This document shows positions 12,401 through 27,400 of a stretch of DNA of 64,000 nucleotides, piece by piece. The position numbers and the translations under genes are program-made. Numbering within the stretch: the stretch's first letter is position 1; every line of letters starts with the position of its first letter. Origin of the DNA: Sipunculus nudus (Eukaryota > Annelida > Sipuncula > Golfingiida > Sipunculidae); contig CM049309.1 of the NCBI GenBank assembly GCA_026874595.1, positions 17,996,576-18,060,575 of the forward strand, given 5' to 3'. The notes under the pieces are model-generated. The model saw only the letters and a program-made list of their open reading frames with translations. It made no database searches and was not told where the DNA came from.

Positions 12401-15400
12401 GCAGTCAGGCAAGATTGGTTGTGACAGTGGCTCTATTGACGGTGGTCTGCTTCAAGTTCTCAATTATGTCTTGCTAGAAGAGTCTGTTTCCATGGATGAC
12501 CAGCTCTTTATCTACAAGAACACCTGTCCCAACTGGAAAGAAGGTGTTTAAACAAGTGGCCCATTGGTCATGAGGCTTAGATGAATTTGACATACATGTG
12601 ATGCATGTATTAATTATTGATGCTATGATCTGGTGAGAAATAACTGTTAAGACACCTTGAACAATGGTTAGAATGATATCCAGAGTGCTCAGTCATGTTT
12701 TTTGCCTTAAGTCTTTAGAAAATAGGTAACAGCAGCTTTATTTTAGGTTTCCATGAAGATTTTACCAGGAACTCCCTAGATGCTAAGTTAGAAGTTTCTA
12801 CTTCAAACTGCTACAACTTGTGTCAATCTGACTTTAAAGTGACACAATCAGGGGCAATATTATGTCTATTCTCTCACACTATCAGTTAACTTTTTCTTTA
12901 TAAAAAAAGTTTCCAGGCAAAACCATCCCAGCACACTGTCCCTGTACCTCCACTTAAGCTGTTTAATACCTTGTTATGGTTTTGCATGTTAGTAAACACA
13001 GTCCAAGTGTACGTTTACAATAACAAGGCTGCATGACAGGAGGACAAATTTTGCACACGCAAAACACATCCCAAAGAGTAGCCGAATCTGGTCCAAACTG
13101 TGGTTGCCTTTTTGTTTGCGAGGGTTTTAAATTACGCGATATTCGCTAATGGGAAACAATCGCGAAAATGAAACCCTCGGGAAAAATTGGCCAATTGAGT
13201 ATGTCCGTCTTATTTAATGTAGCCAATACTTGTATGGGAATAAGTTAGAACAGTGAGAAATTTTATAATAAGTTACATCCATGCAGATATAGGGAAAACC
13301 TTCCCTTAAATTTGAACTAAACTACCTGTGCTGTGTGTACGGGCCCATCGTTATATAAGAAGAATATCACAAACTAATGACTTATTCTCACTTTATAATA
13401 CACACAGGTATGGCTTTACCAAAGATTTGATATAGGTTCTGGTGAGATCGCGAAAATGAAACCCTCGCAAAACATTAAAAATGGAGAAATCGCGAAATTT
13501 CAGCCTCGCGAATATGAAGCCAACCACAGTATATAGACCACAATGTCCTCTGACCTCATGACTGACAGGTGTTGTGGCCCTGCCTGGCCCACGCCCTGTG
13601 TTTATGTTGACATCTGTGATTGCACCTGGTCCACTGTTTTTAAAACTTGTGTACAGGAGTAAACCAAAGGTTTCAGGACAATATTTTTACAGGTACCAAT
13701 TTATTTAAAGAGATAACACTATCTTTTGTGATAAGTCAACATGCTTTATGGGTGATCAGGCCCCTTGAAAGGGAAATCAAACCATGTTCTTTCATAAAGC
13801 TGGCAGAATATAGGTCACAGTGACTTTATTTTGTACATCCAAGGAGACATTATAATGACCTCTCTTTACATAAAGTAAGACATTTCTAGATCCAACGGTA
13901 AAGATTTGTGCCCTGTCTGTCTTTCTGGGTACTCAAAATTAGTTTTTTCCTTTAGATTCAAGATTCTAGGCCTAATGGATACAATTTGAACCTATCTGAC
14001 TTTCAGGGTGCTCAAATTAATCTTTTGTCCTACAGCTCGTGGAATAGGCCTATAGGTCATTGTGACCTTTGCTTTGGAGTCAAAGGAGACGTAAGAATGA
14101 TCTTCCTTTACATTAAGGTCTAATCATTGTCAAACAACCTTGGTTTAATTTTACTTAAGAATTCATATTAATAATAATTTTAGACACAGTGATGTATATA
14201 TATTTAGAATCCTTAGAATATTCTCTATCAGATGAGATTTATTTAAAAAGTGTAACAGTGTCCACTTTGAAAATTTAAAACTTGAAATGATTTAAAATTA
14301 TTTTTTTTTAATTGGATATATCTCAAAATTGGCCAAGGGTATGTATGTGGAAATAGTATCATTTGAAACTACATACAAATATCTCCAGGTGTTTTTTTTG
14401 TTATATATTTATTGTCTTTTTTTCATAATGAATTTTAAATTAAAAAAAAATGTTTGATGTTAACAATACTTATTTCATTTAAATAACGTATTTCTACTAC
14501 ACTAAAAACGATATAGGAAAAAGAAAAAAACGCATTTTAGAATACTTGTTGATTTACCTATATGCAAAATATGAAGACTCCATATTCGATGGTTTTTGAG
14601 AAATATCGCTCTGAAGACCGTACAGTCTCCTGAAATACTGTTTTGAGAAAACGGCCAAAAACTGTTTGGGAAGAGAAATTTTGTTTTGAGTGGAAAACAG
14701 GGATATAAGCGCAAGTGACAGTTGTATTTTTTCACTAAATGTTCCGATGAGAATCGGTTTCAATATACAAATTATAAAATTTAATGGTTTATCAATGTTA
14801 AAAAAAGGATTTTATTAGGCATCATGACATCTGGAGAACTGTCAAACTAAAGTAGGCGGAGCTTACTGGTCCGAGGGGTGGGTCATCGGTAATCAGGTCA
14901 TGGGCTACCGCGCCGGGGCACGCGTCAGGTGTGAAGTGACTGATAAGAACGATCACTCTGTTTACTATGCGCTCTCATTCAGACCACCATATACCCTAAT
15001 CCAATTAACAGCTTGTCTCTCCCTCTCACAATTATATATGAGACACTACATAGCTAGCAGCAACACATATTTCTCTCTCATTAGATTTATTTACACCAGT
15101 CATATACGCGCTTAATCGTGCTGCGGCCGCTCTTCCTTTACAGATCGCTCTCATAGATAAGACTCCGGCGCTGTTCACTTCGCAAAATTTGTTAGCAGGC
15201 GACGTGGTGGTGTAACTTGGTGCCGCGTTCCTCTCACAAAATTCATTCGGGCAACGTTTATCTACATCCTCCACTAACGACACGGGAACCTTGTGATCAG
15301 TAGTATGTGACTGTCTCTCGTTCAAATAGGGAATTTTATCTTCGCTCTTTCTACTCTTATTTTCTTCGACCCATGAAGTTCAGTTTGAAGATAGTGTATA

Positions 15401-18400
15401 TTATAGAAGAAGGAACAATGTATTCGGTAACGGTTTTGGCGATGTAATGATGGACCCTGGGAGAAAATGTTATAGTGTATAACAGGGTCAATATTACAGA
15501 AATAACAATCGGTAAATTCATATTTCTCGGTATATTCTTGGTGCCAGGACCATTATTGGGTGACACTAACATATTTTAGGGCAGTGACATAGACATTATT
15601 CGGCGACTGGAGGAGTACGATGTACAGTTTAATTCTGGGTTAGGCGTATAGGGGGGATGTGTTTGTATTAATTAGTGCCAATTAGTAAGTGCCGGTAATA
15701 AAGATAAGCTCTTTCATGTTGTTACCTTGTTCCACATGTGAAATGTACACCTCATGGATTGGTGCTAGACACCTGTGTGAACACACAACACAGATTCAAA
15801 CATATTTGGTCAAACAGCTTTGCCCAAATTGTATTGAAAATGTTTTGTGGAAAAAGGGGTAAAACTGAAAAAAGACTCACTCAGGTTTTTGTCAATTTGA
15901 TCCTTGGTGCCGGAATCAATGGCCAAAGCGTTGACACGTCCACCCAGCCACTTTGATATTTCATTGTACCAATTCTAGAATAGAAAAGGGCCAATCATTA
16001 ATGAAGAAAACATGTACTGTGGTTTAAGAAAATTCAGTGATTTATTGTTCAAGAGAATTGTGAATTGTGTGGATGTGATATATTATCAGAAAAATTAGAC
16101 AAAAAAACTAGACACGCAGGTGCCATAGTTTCCCCAGACGAAGTAACCCCCCCCCCCTTTTGAGAATAAGCCCCCATCTTCAGCAGCATATACTAACACT
16201 TGGCAAGCAACCATGGTTTCTTCCATCTATCAACTTGAGAAACAATATTTTTCACCAAATATGGGGGCCAATATGGTGAATCAATCTTGAGAAAAGGAGA
16301 TTAATTTATAGTATTAAAATGGTAAGGTAGGTGGCACCACCTGTCAGGTTGATGAGAAACCTCTCAAAATTGCTTACCAACACATTGAACGATTCCTCAG
16401 ATAAAGGCAATTTTCACCTATAGCAAATGTATGGATGGACGCCACACAAAAACTATTGCAGATGGTGCCACCAGTCTTGAAAATGAGATGGAGCCTTCCA
16501 AAATCTATGAACAAGCAAAATTTCAGGCCAAAATGACAAATCATTCCTGAGAAAAGGGCATTTATTTATACTATGAAAACGGTAGGGTAGGTGGCTCCAC
16601 CTGTCTAGTTTACGAGAAAAACTCTTCAAGGTGAATGTACATGTCAAATTTCAGACCAACACATTGAATGACTCCTTATATATGAACAAATTTGACCTAA
16701 AGCAAATACACAGATGGAAGCCACATGAAAACAATTGCAAACAGCCCCACTAGTCTTGAATGTGAGATGGAAGATAGGTGGCGCCACCTGTCTGGTTGTC
16801 CAAAAAGATGTTCAAGATGGATTTGATGCCAAATTTCAAACCAACACATTAGACGTCTCCTCAGATATAAACAATTTTCATCTTTAGCAATGTACGGATG
16901 GACGCCACATGAAAGCGATTGCAGATGGTGCCACCAGTCTTGAACATGAGATGGGAGGTATCCAAGATCTATAGACATGCATACTTTTAGCCCAATCTGT
17001 CCATCAGATTTTGACTTACAATGCTCACAGTACTGTCAAATGGCAATGATTGTGTATTAAAAGGCACAAAATCAAGAAAGGACAGAAGGTGGCACCACCT
17101 GTCTCCCATAGAAGACAAAGCTATCCAAGATCTTTGGTTATATGATCTTTTAACCAATCCATGCATCCCTTATTGAGATATTTATGATTTTGTGTGATTT
17201 TCATCATATATATGGCAATATTCAAGGTCAAGGTAACTCTCATAAAAAAGGTCATGACCCCAATTAAAATATGCATCATCTTATAACCCATACCTATGTT
17301 TATGCAAAATATGAAAGAAATCTGTGTTTTTAACATATAATGCTCACAGTACTGTCAAGTGACAATGATAGGGGTATAAAACGGCACAAAAACAAGTAAA
17401 GGATAATAGGTGGTGCCACCAGTTATCAGTATATGACAACACTCTCCATGATCTTCAGTCAACTTAATTTTTGTAGCTTTACATGCAATATTTTTTAGAT
17501 ATTTAGGCATTTGTGTGATTTTCCCCGAAAATGGACCTTTTGAAGGTCAAGGTAACTCTCCTATAGTACAGGTCATAACCCCATCTTACATAGGCTTCGT
17601 CTCTCACCCATATCTATGCACATGTCAAGTTTTGTAAAGATATGTGAATTATTTTTTTAGTTATCCCGCCTGAAAGAAATCTCTGCGGTGGCGGTGGCAT
17701 GACCTGCATGACTATCCACCCCCCCCCCCCCCAATTTGTCTATGGATACAATTGAGTGAATCTCATCTCAGCAAAATTAGAAGCAATCAGAAATAAGGAA
17801 AAAATAATCATATAATGGTAGAAAAAAAAAGGTACTGGTAAATATATATTATTTAGTGATCATTTTAATGCCGCAAATGGGTTTAAAGTAGGCTTTTATT
17901 TGAATTTTGCTTGACCATGCCCAACGAAGTGGACCGCTGTGTTTAACAGCAGGGTTGTTGTAAACGTATTATTTGGTGACAATTACCAAGATTTTATAAC
18001 AAGTTATATATCACACGAAAACTAATCAGCAATATTTAATTTATAATTAACAAATAATCGTAAATAATATATTTACACACGGCTCCCATGCATGCTAAGA
18101 ACAGCCTTCGAAAGTTGCAATATTATCGCCCACGCGCCGGCCCAAAAACGATGTCTGTCAGGAAGATATTCAGGAAACCCTTCTAGTATAAACCGCACAG
18201 TGCTTTCAGGAAATCAACCTGATTTCAAGATTTTGAATTTCTTGATTAAACCGCGGTTTTAAGTGGAGATTTTACGGTACCACATAAAAAATCACTATTA
18301 AGTTTTTAATGAAGCTTTATCATGAAATAATTTTAATTAAACCAATGATTTGTAAAATTTTAGGTGATCAGTCTGTTGTCCTTAAATCATGATATGTTTT

Positions 18401-21400
18401 TAAGTCTGAACATGTTTAAGAAAAAAAATTATGCAAGATTAAAGAGGTAAAGGGAGAGTGAGAGAGATAAAAAGAGATAAATCTATGGATCACTCAATCG
18501 AGAGCCAGATTGAGAGTGATATCAATCGATCAATCAAGAGAGAGAGAGAGAGTGTGAGCCAGAGTAAGAGAGAGACACTCTCTGCAGTAGTTACTGCAGA
18601 CAGCCTTAACCAGCTCACCTATATCAACACAGGGAGCTGGCCAGGAGTTAAGGGTGCTCAAATTTGGCCAAAATTTAAGGTACTGTTTAATATTTTTGCT
18701 TATAGATTCAGATCTAATTTTGGGTATACAATTGAACCATGATTGAATAATGTTATAACTCTAACAAGGCCTACAGGCCTAATGTGAACCTGTGCATTGG
18801 GAAATACACCAGGTATAATGCTTCAATGCTGGACCATTACTTTTCATGTATATGAACAATGCAAGTACTAAACATTTTGAATAAGAAACAATAACACAAA
18901 TATCACTGCTGAAATTCTGGCATGGGTGCAAACAACACAAAAACGATTGTAGTTGGCACCACTAGTCTTGTATACAACAAAGCTATCAGAGATGGACACA
19001 TATGCCCAATTTTCAGACTGATATTCAAACCCCTCCTGAGAAATAAGCAGGGATATACACTGTGCAAAAATTATTGTAGGTGGCACCACCAGTCTTGTAT
19101 ATGACAAAGCTATTCGATATGTATAAAATGGCCCAATTTCAGGCTGATATATCAAATTCCTCTGTAGAAATAAGCAGGCACATACACTGTGCAAAAGTCA
19201 ATGTACGTGGCACCACCTGTCTTGTAAATGACAATACCATCAAAGATGCATAGACAGGTCAAAATATCAGTCCAATACATCAAACTTCCCCAGAGTTTGA
19301 TGCACTGGGCTGACAAGGCTTAGGTGAGTAAGGCAGTTGCCCCCCAGTGACCTGTGACAAATTGCTGCCTTAAGCTACTGCACTGAGTGAACTCTTGACC
19401 TGCACCTGGCTAGACTGAGTGAACTTTTGACATGTACCTGGCTGCACTGAGTGAACTCTTGACCTGTTGCATAATCTGACACAGTTGGCAATCTGCCAAA
19501 GCTATAAATAGATTCAGGCTGAACTTTGGGTGCCAAATATGATGCAGTGAGCAGTCTGCCAAAGCTATAAACAGAATGCAGCTACTGCACTGAGTGAACT
19601 CTTTACCTATACCTGGCTGCACTTCTTCCAATCCAGGCACTGTGCCAAAACTATTTATAGAGCTGACATCATCTTGGCTAATGGCCAACATCAAGGCACT
19701 GGCAATCTGCCAATTGTAAACCAAGTGCTGCCATCTGAACACAAAAGTGGTTCCTACTTGAAATAACTTTGAAATTTATTTTACCCAATTCAAAATGCTT
19801 TTCAGCTGACTTTTTATAAAAAAGAAATAAGGAATATATGTAAAATTATTACGGATGCATACTAAATTGCAAAATTAAAATACAGATATATCTCACTGAT
19901 GGCAAATTCTTGAATTAAGTTGAGTAGGGATACCAATAATTTATAATCCACGTACAGTTGTCTTTATATAGCAACAGAGAGCTGAATATCCATGATTGTA
20001 ACATTGTCTGGTATGATGAATAACTTAAATCCTAAATCTAAATTTTTTAAAAGCTTTTAAAAAATCTTTCTTGTCAATATTAACCAAAGATAACCTGAAA
20101 TCTAAATGTCTAGTGGCATGATGTAATAGATGCTGATAAACTGGTGCCAGGCTAGATGTAACAGCATCACACAGCTAACATATATGGTAAAATGACTCAA
20201 TACAATCTCCATAATTCAGCCAAAAATCATTCATGTGGAACCATTAATGACAATTATTATAAGAATTATTGTAGGAATTATTCTTGTAAAATATTTAACA
20301 AACTGGCTTCAGTGGCATCAGTCGAAAAACGGTGAAAAACGTTCCGCAGGTTTATAACTCATATAGGACGATACAGCAAACTGGCTAAGTTTAGCTTCCC
20401 GTAACTCAGCCAAAAAGCACTGAACAAAAATCATTTGAACAAACTTGAATTATCAACATCTGAGGATAATTAATGTGTGAGATTTAAGAATTTGGCCCAG
20501 TGGTTTTTGAGAAGAAGATCTTTGTAGCCACTGAGCTAAAATGGGCTGTTATGGCATATGACTAAATTCAGCTTCCCATAACTTAGCAAAAAGTCACTTA
20601 AAAGAGACCATTTGATTAAACTTCAGATAGCACTACCCTTGGATCATTTCTGTGCGATATTGAACATTTTGGCCATATGGTTTTAGAGAAGAAGTTTTCT
20701 GTAGCCCTCAGTGTGATACAGGCACTGATGACCCCCGTACAAAAAAGCCGATGCAGGTGGCGCCACCAATACCTCAATTTCAAATATGACTTATGTGACC
20801 AACATTGGCATAAAATTTGGTGAAGATAGCTACAGCCGTTTCTGAGATTTAAATTTTAATATGCTTTTTTGCACAGTTAACAAAGTTCAACCTCCTGTAT
20901 CTTGGCCAAAAATCTCCGAACTGGAACCATTCGAACAAACTTGAGAAAGATTGTTCCAGGGATCATTTCTGTGACATATTGGACAATTTGGCTGGACATT
21001 TTCGGAGAAGAAGATTTTTAAAGCTTTTTGAGCTTTTTCCCTATAAAATCTAAGAAAATGCAGTTAGAAAAAAAAAAAAAAAATCTGATATAGTTTTTTG
21101 ATGACTTATTGTTTTCAAAAAATTTGGTGATGCTAGCTCCTGCCATTTTTGAGATAGCTAAGGTTAACGTACAGATGACGCACGACGCACGACACACGAC
21201 GCACGACGACGCACCATCGCATAAGCTCACAGGTTCGCTAAAAAGTCTCTAGCTTCAGCAATTCTCATGTTAAGTAAATATATTTCCTGGCTTTTTAAAA
21301 AGTGCATTATGTTAGGGCCCATAACTTCCAAAAATTATGCTGACATAATTTCTGGCATGTACATAGCAAATGTATAGATAAACATGTATATGATATGTGC

Positions 21401-24400
21401 TCAAAGTCAGATCAGTGGTTTTCAGTGTAGGCAGTCTTGAAGTGTAACAATGGTTTTTTAATGGAAGACTGAGGCTCTTCCTTAATAACTTGAAGGAATG
21501 AAGTCCTAGTGACCCAATTCTAAGTATGGTGTCATCTAGCTGTATGCCAAATTTTGGATTCTTTGGTCCAACAATTTCAAAATGTGCTCTGTTAATGGAC
21601 GGCAAGATGACAGACCATGATTATAGCTCAGATGACTTATAGTCAGCTGAGCTAAAAATGACTGATGATCAATTTTATAATTATTTAATGTACATCTGTA
21701 TCACCATGAAATATGTTGTACAGAATTATACCAAAAATACTGACCAATTCAGTAAATTCAGTCTAACCTGTATATCATACTGAAAGGTCAGGGTAATTGC
21801 TGCGTTGTTGACACTTATTTGTTGCACATGGTTCAGTTTTAATGCTTTTTACTGTTTTGTGCTTAGTCTTTCCTACCTCCGACAGAATTAGAATATTTCA
21901 TCAGGATAATACGACTCCTTGGATCTTGTTTATGATTGATTATGCAAAAATGTGAAAGATTTAATCAATTATCAAAGAAACGACCAATCAATGATATAAT
22001 TGATAAATTGGCACAACCAGTGATGTTTACCTTGACTAGACTGCTTGGTGACACCACTACTGCTTTAGTGATAAGTGGCTGGCACTGGGGACTTTGTTTC
22101 TGGAATAGAAAATGAAGTCTGATATAATACCACAAACATCACTAAAAATAATATTCTACAGCAACTTCTTTGAAAAAAAAAATTTCTGTTAGACAGTGTA
22201 TTCACCCTAATAGTTCTGTGTGTCAAAAAAATATTAAGCCTCATAATGTAACAGAGAAATCAAATCATTTATGAAACAAGGTTGTATGTGAATTACAAAA
22301 ATACAAAATAATTTACTTACTGCTCTTATTGGTTTCACATCTAGAACATATGACTTTTATCAAATTTAATATAAACTGCAAACTTCATTATAGTATGAAA
22401 AATTAAATGTCTATATTTTCTTGAGGGAGGGGGGGGGGAGTAATTTTACAGCTTACTTATCATAGAAGCTTTTGTAAAAGGTCATTACTTTGTATGCTTC
22501 ATGATGAACAATTGTCATTTACAAAAAAAATATATGTATAACATTAGTAAAATTCTCAACACAGGGACTTACAAGCACACCAGTCTGCTGATTCTGACTG
22601 TATGATATGGTCTTTAGCAACAACTCTGAACAATGTAAGTCCTTGAGTTAAGAATTTTACTAACTTTATGTAATCTCCAGGGACAGGATCCCACATATAG
22701 TTTCATAGGTATGTATTTTCATATTTAATGGTAGTTAAATCCCATTGGTGTAACATATTTACCAGCAAGGTCCACATGAGTGTAATACACTGAAGTGTCT
22801 TCCCAAGGCCCTGGTAAAGAAATGCATAAAAAAACATGAAGTTTCACTGCAGTTTAAACTCTTTACACACAAATATGAACTAGAATGAGTTTTTTTTGCA
22901 ATAAAAAAAACAAATATATGTCTCCCCCCTTATGGGCCTCCCATCCTAAAATTTGAGAAAAAAAACAGACTACTTAAAAAGTCACAGCATTCACAAATCA
23001 TTTCTATTCTGGCTGATTTGACCTTGAAGAAGAAGGTCAAGGTCACCAGTTTTTTAACACTTTCAAGATTTTAGTAGAAACATTTCATAAGTCTGATTTC
23101 ATGAAATAAACTGAGTGGTTCAAAAGTTATAGCATTCACAAATAATTTCTATTAAGGCTAAAACAATTGGTATTTAAAATTTGAGGAAAAAATATGTGAT
23201 ACTTCGTAAGAAATGGGGTTCACCAAAAATTTGTATTTTGGCTTTTTGACCTTGATGATGAAGGTCAAGGCCACCAATTTTCAAACTCATCTGACACATT
23301 GGTTGAAACAATTAACATTTCATGTAAAAATGTTGAGTCATTCAAAAGTTATTGCATTCAGAAGAAAACTAGAATATCAGCAGAAGCTGACAAAAGCCCT
23401 CAGCCAAAATAACAGTGTTAAGAGGTTGTAACAGTAACAAGTACTAAATATCTGTTCTCACATGGATGTAAATCTGTACATGTCTCAGTAATAAATTTAA
23501 AATGGAGAGGTATGTACCATGATTCATAACGATCCACCAAATGCTTCCTAAAAAATAATCTTCCAACTTGACCGAGATTTTGTCAATATACATCTTCACC
23601 AAAAAAATAAAATTCCTACGAGGAATCCTTTTAGAGATATCCCGCTCACAAGCCCAAAGTTGAAAAATCCGATAAAAATTCATTTAAAATCAGAAATTGT
23701 AGGTGGCGCCACCAAACCTGTGTAGCAGGTACAGACTATCAGTCCCAATAATCATAGTAAGTTTTGTGAAAATCATCCAAACATTTCCTGAGAAATAAGC
23801 ATCTAAGGGTTTTTCTATAATCAGCTCTTAAATGTAGAAAAATAGGTCAAGGTCACCCATGAACTTGACCCAGATTTTGTCCATATACATCTTTACCGAG
23901 GAAATAAAATTCTGACGGTGAATCCTTCTCAAGATATCCCGCTCACAAGGTAAAAGTTAACGGATGCCGGACGGACAGACGGACGGATGGATGGACGGAC
24001 GGACAGCTTGGGTGACGACAATAGCCCATCAGCCTAAGGGCTGAGGGCTAAAACACAGACAAGAATGCTGTGGATGAATATGGACGCCCACGACAGACCA
24101 AACACAATATGTCTCCACCCATGGGAGGGCAGATAATTTCAAATTAAAAAACTAGATATTTCTTGGCACCTGCCGTGCCATAGTATCCCCTGTCAATTAA
24201 CCCCCCCCCCCCCCCAAGCCTCAAAGAATAAGTCCCCATCTTGAATTAAGTTTCTTACAAAGTTATTGTGTTAACATCATTTTAACAAGAAAACAAAACA
24301 AGGTGGCGCCACCTGTCTTCTGCAAAAGACAAAGCTATCCAAGATCTTCAGTAAATTTGATTTTTGGATCATTCCATGTAACCCTTACTGAGAAATTAAA

Positions 24401-27400
24401 GATTTTGTGTGAATTTCACCAAATATGGGAATATTCAAGGTCAAGGCCACTCTCATAGGAAAGGTCATGACCCTATTTTAAATAAACATCATCCCATAAC
24501 CCATATCTATGTATATGCATAATAAAAAAGAAATCTGTCCATTAGTTTTTGACTTATAATGCTCACAGTACTGTCAAGTGGCCATTTTGGGGGTATTAAA
24601 AGGCACGAAAACAAGTCAAGAATAGTAGGTGGCGCCACCAGTTTCTTGAACATGACAACCCTATCCATGCTCTTCTATCTACTTGATTTTGGGATCAATC
24701 AATGCAAGATTTCTTGAGATATTTAAGAATTTTGTGATTTTCCCCAAAATTGGACCTATTCAAGGTAAAGGACACTCTCCTAGTAAAGGTCATGACCTCA
24801 TTTTTAATAGGCATCTTCCTCTGACCCATATCTACACATATACTAAGTTTGGTAAAGATCCATGAAATATTTTTTGAGTTATCGCGCCAACAAGATTTAT
24901 ATGCGGCGGTGGCGGTGGCGGGACCAGTATGAAAACATAGTATCCCCTTATTTTGTCAGGGGATACAATGAAGTGATTCATTTTATATCATACAAACGCA
25001 AACTCAATCTGTAACTAGTCATCATCGAACCACACACCAAATATCAGGTCAACATCGGCAGGAATTGCCAAAAAAGTCTGTACAAGTGCATTTATCATGA
25101 AATTTTCTATTTTTCATGATATTTTCTATGTTAAGGAGAGGTCATACTGCTGTCACAGGGGGTCCTGGGCAGTTGAGGGGTAAATTTCTCGGCTCTCTCT
25201 GCTGGCCACCCGGGTTAAATCCCCCGGAGTTGCAATGAGAGTCAGTGGGTTGTAATTGCCTGTCCAAGGCCGGTGGTTTTCTCTTGGTTCTCAGGTTTTC
25301 TCTACCTCAACAGTCTACCCAACGCCAGCATCGGCACCATAAAGAGTGTGTCAATTAGTTATAAAAACTATTTGTACAATCCATGTAAAATAAATATATT
25401 AAAAGTAAGTCAGCTAGGAAGAAACACAAACTTGATCTGTAACTAGTCATCATCCGTTTCATGAAATTTTCTGTGTTTAGAAGCCATCATACCGTAAAAA
25501 TTAGGTCAGCCAGAACAAAACGCAAACTCATTCTGTAACTGGTCCTCATCCATCCACACACCAAAAATTAGGCCAATATCTACAGGCATTGTGAAAAAGT
25601 CAGTACAACTGTTTGATTTTGGAATGACAGAAAGACGGACATGGGTAAAACTACATGCCCCTGCCACATTGTAGCTGGGGCATAAAAAGAGGGGAAACAT
25701 TGTTTGTCACAGGTCAGCTTATTTTTTTGACTAATTTAAGTGAATGTTGATAGATTCAGAAATAAAAGAAGTGACTTACCATCTCATCTGCCATGATGCA
25801 ACCAAAATTATCATCAATCTGCTTGCCTGTGACACAGTCATACATAAACTTCACACCCTGGGGAATGTATCATATGCTTACATTTAGACCTCTATCAAAT
25901 TCACACAGAGATATGTTTTTATAATAATACATTTTTTTTACAAAATTTTACTGAAATCCATTTTTAAAGAAATAACATAAGAAATATAAATACTCCCATG
26001 AAAATAATATCATCAATGAACATAAACATTCTTATGGTTTCCCTTTTACTGCATTAGAAAAGCACTGAAAACAGTTTTTCACAGTTTCACAATCCGAGGA
26101 AAAAATAAAATGTTCCCTTTTTATACTGTTTTAATAACCTTTTAACCATTTCAGACTGGTTTCCTGCATGTATTATTTGATAATCTGTAAAGAAATAGAT
26201 TGGTCCATTTTCTAAATATATAAATAAAGTTTACCTCTCTCTGATGTGGCCTGAGAACCTTGGAAAGCACTGGGTCAACCACAACATGGACTGGCTGCTT
26301 CTCCCTTATTTAATATAAAAGGTGTTTTACTCTGAATTGCTTTAACAACCTAAATGGATAACCAAAATCAAAATTACCAAAGAAAAATATTTCTAACACT
26401 TATGACCAATTTAACAAAACAAAGGAGATGAGGTATTATCCCCGTGATCGTGAGTGATCTCTTTGTACAATTTTTTTATTACCTCTTGTTCACTGTTATA
26501 AATTTACAAATTTGTGAATTATAATTAATATGCTTCTATCAGCCCACAATATTTTTTTACCAATGAAAGGCTACAACATACAAAAAGTTATCACTTGTTG
26601 ATTGTTTACAGAGTTTTATGTGAAACATATTTAGTGAAATATTACTTTTGCAACTTTGTTGTCAGTGTAAGCAAATTGAGGTCAGTCAAAACGCCAGTCT
26701 TTTTTTTTATATACACTTAAAAATTCAAAACAACAAATAGAGTTATTCCTCTATAGGTATGCAAGTCATGTGAAAGAGATGGAAGGTTTTAGGCAAATCA
26801 TTTAGCTTAAAATGCAACCACAATTTTTTATAAAGAAGTGTGCCTGTGGCCTTAGACCTTGTGACATCAAATTCAATAGACTCCTACCTCTACAGGGAGG
26901 TCAGCTGTATGTAAAATAAGGAAGGTTTCGGGTAAATAGTTCAGCTTCAAATGCATCTACAAGCCAATTTTACTGATGGGAGGCTGGACAGTAGCACAGA
27001 GGCATTATGGTATCCCCTACTGCAACTTCTTTGAGAGGGGACAAGAATAAGGAACATAGTTCAGTTAAGACCTAGCAGCACTTTTCCCTTCTGATATAAG
27101 AGTCAGAGTTGCACCCCATGCCATAACAAAAACCTGTGTTTATTATCACAATGAGGAAACAATTATTTTTGCCATTTTTTTCCAACAATGTATCACAGAC
27201 AAACTTTATAACTAAACACATCAAAAGATCAAATTTTTAATGTTTTACTTTCTTACAATACCCATCAAGTACAAAAAATGATATTGTTATAACTCTGCAC
27301 AGTGGTACATTTCCTTGCATGTTTGTTACATTAGGGACCACACACTAACATGTTACCCACAGGTCATGTGATTGATAGCTAAATCATGCTAGGTGCAAGA

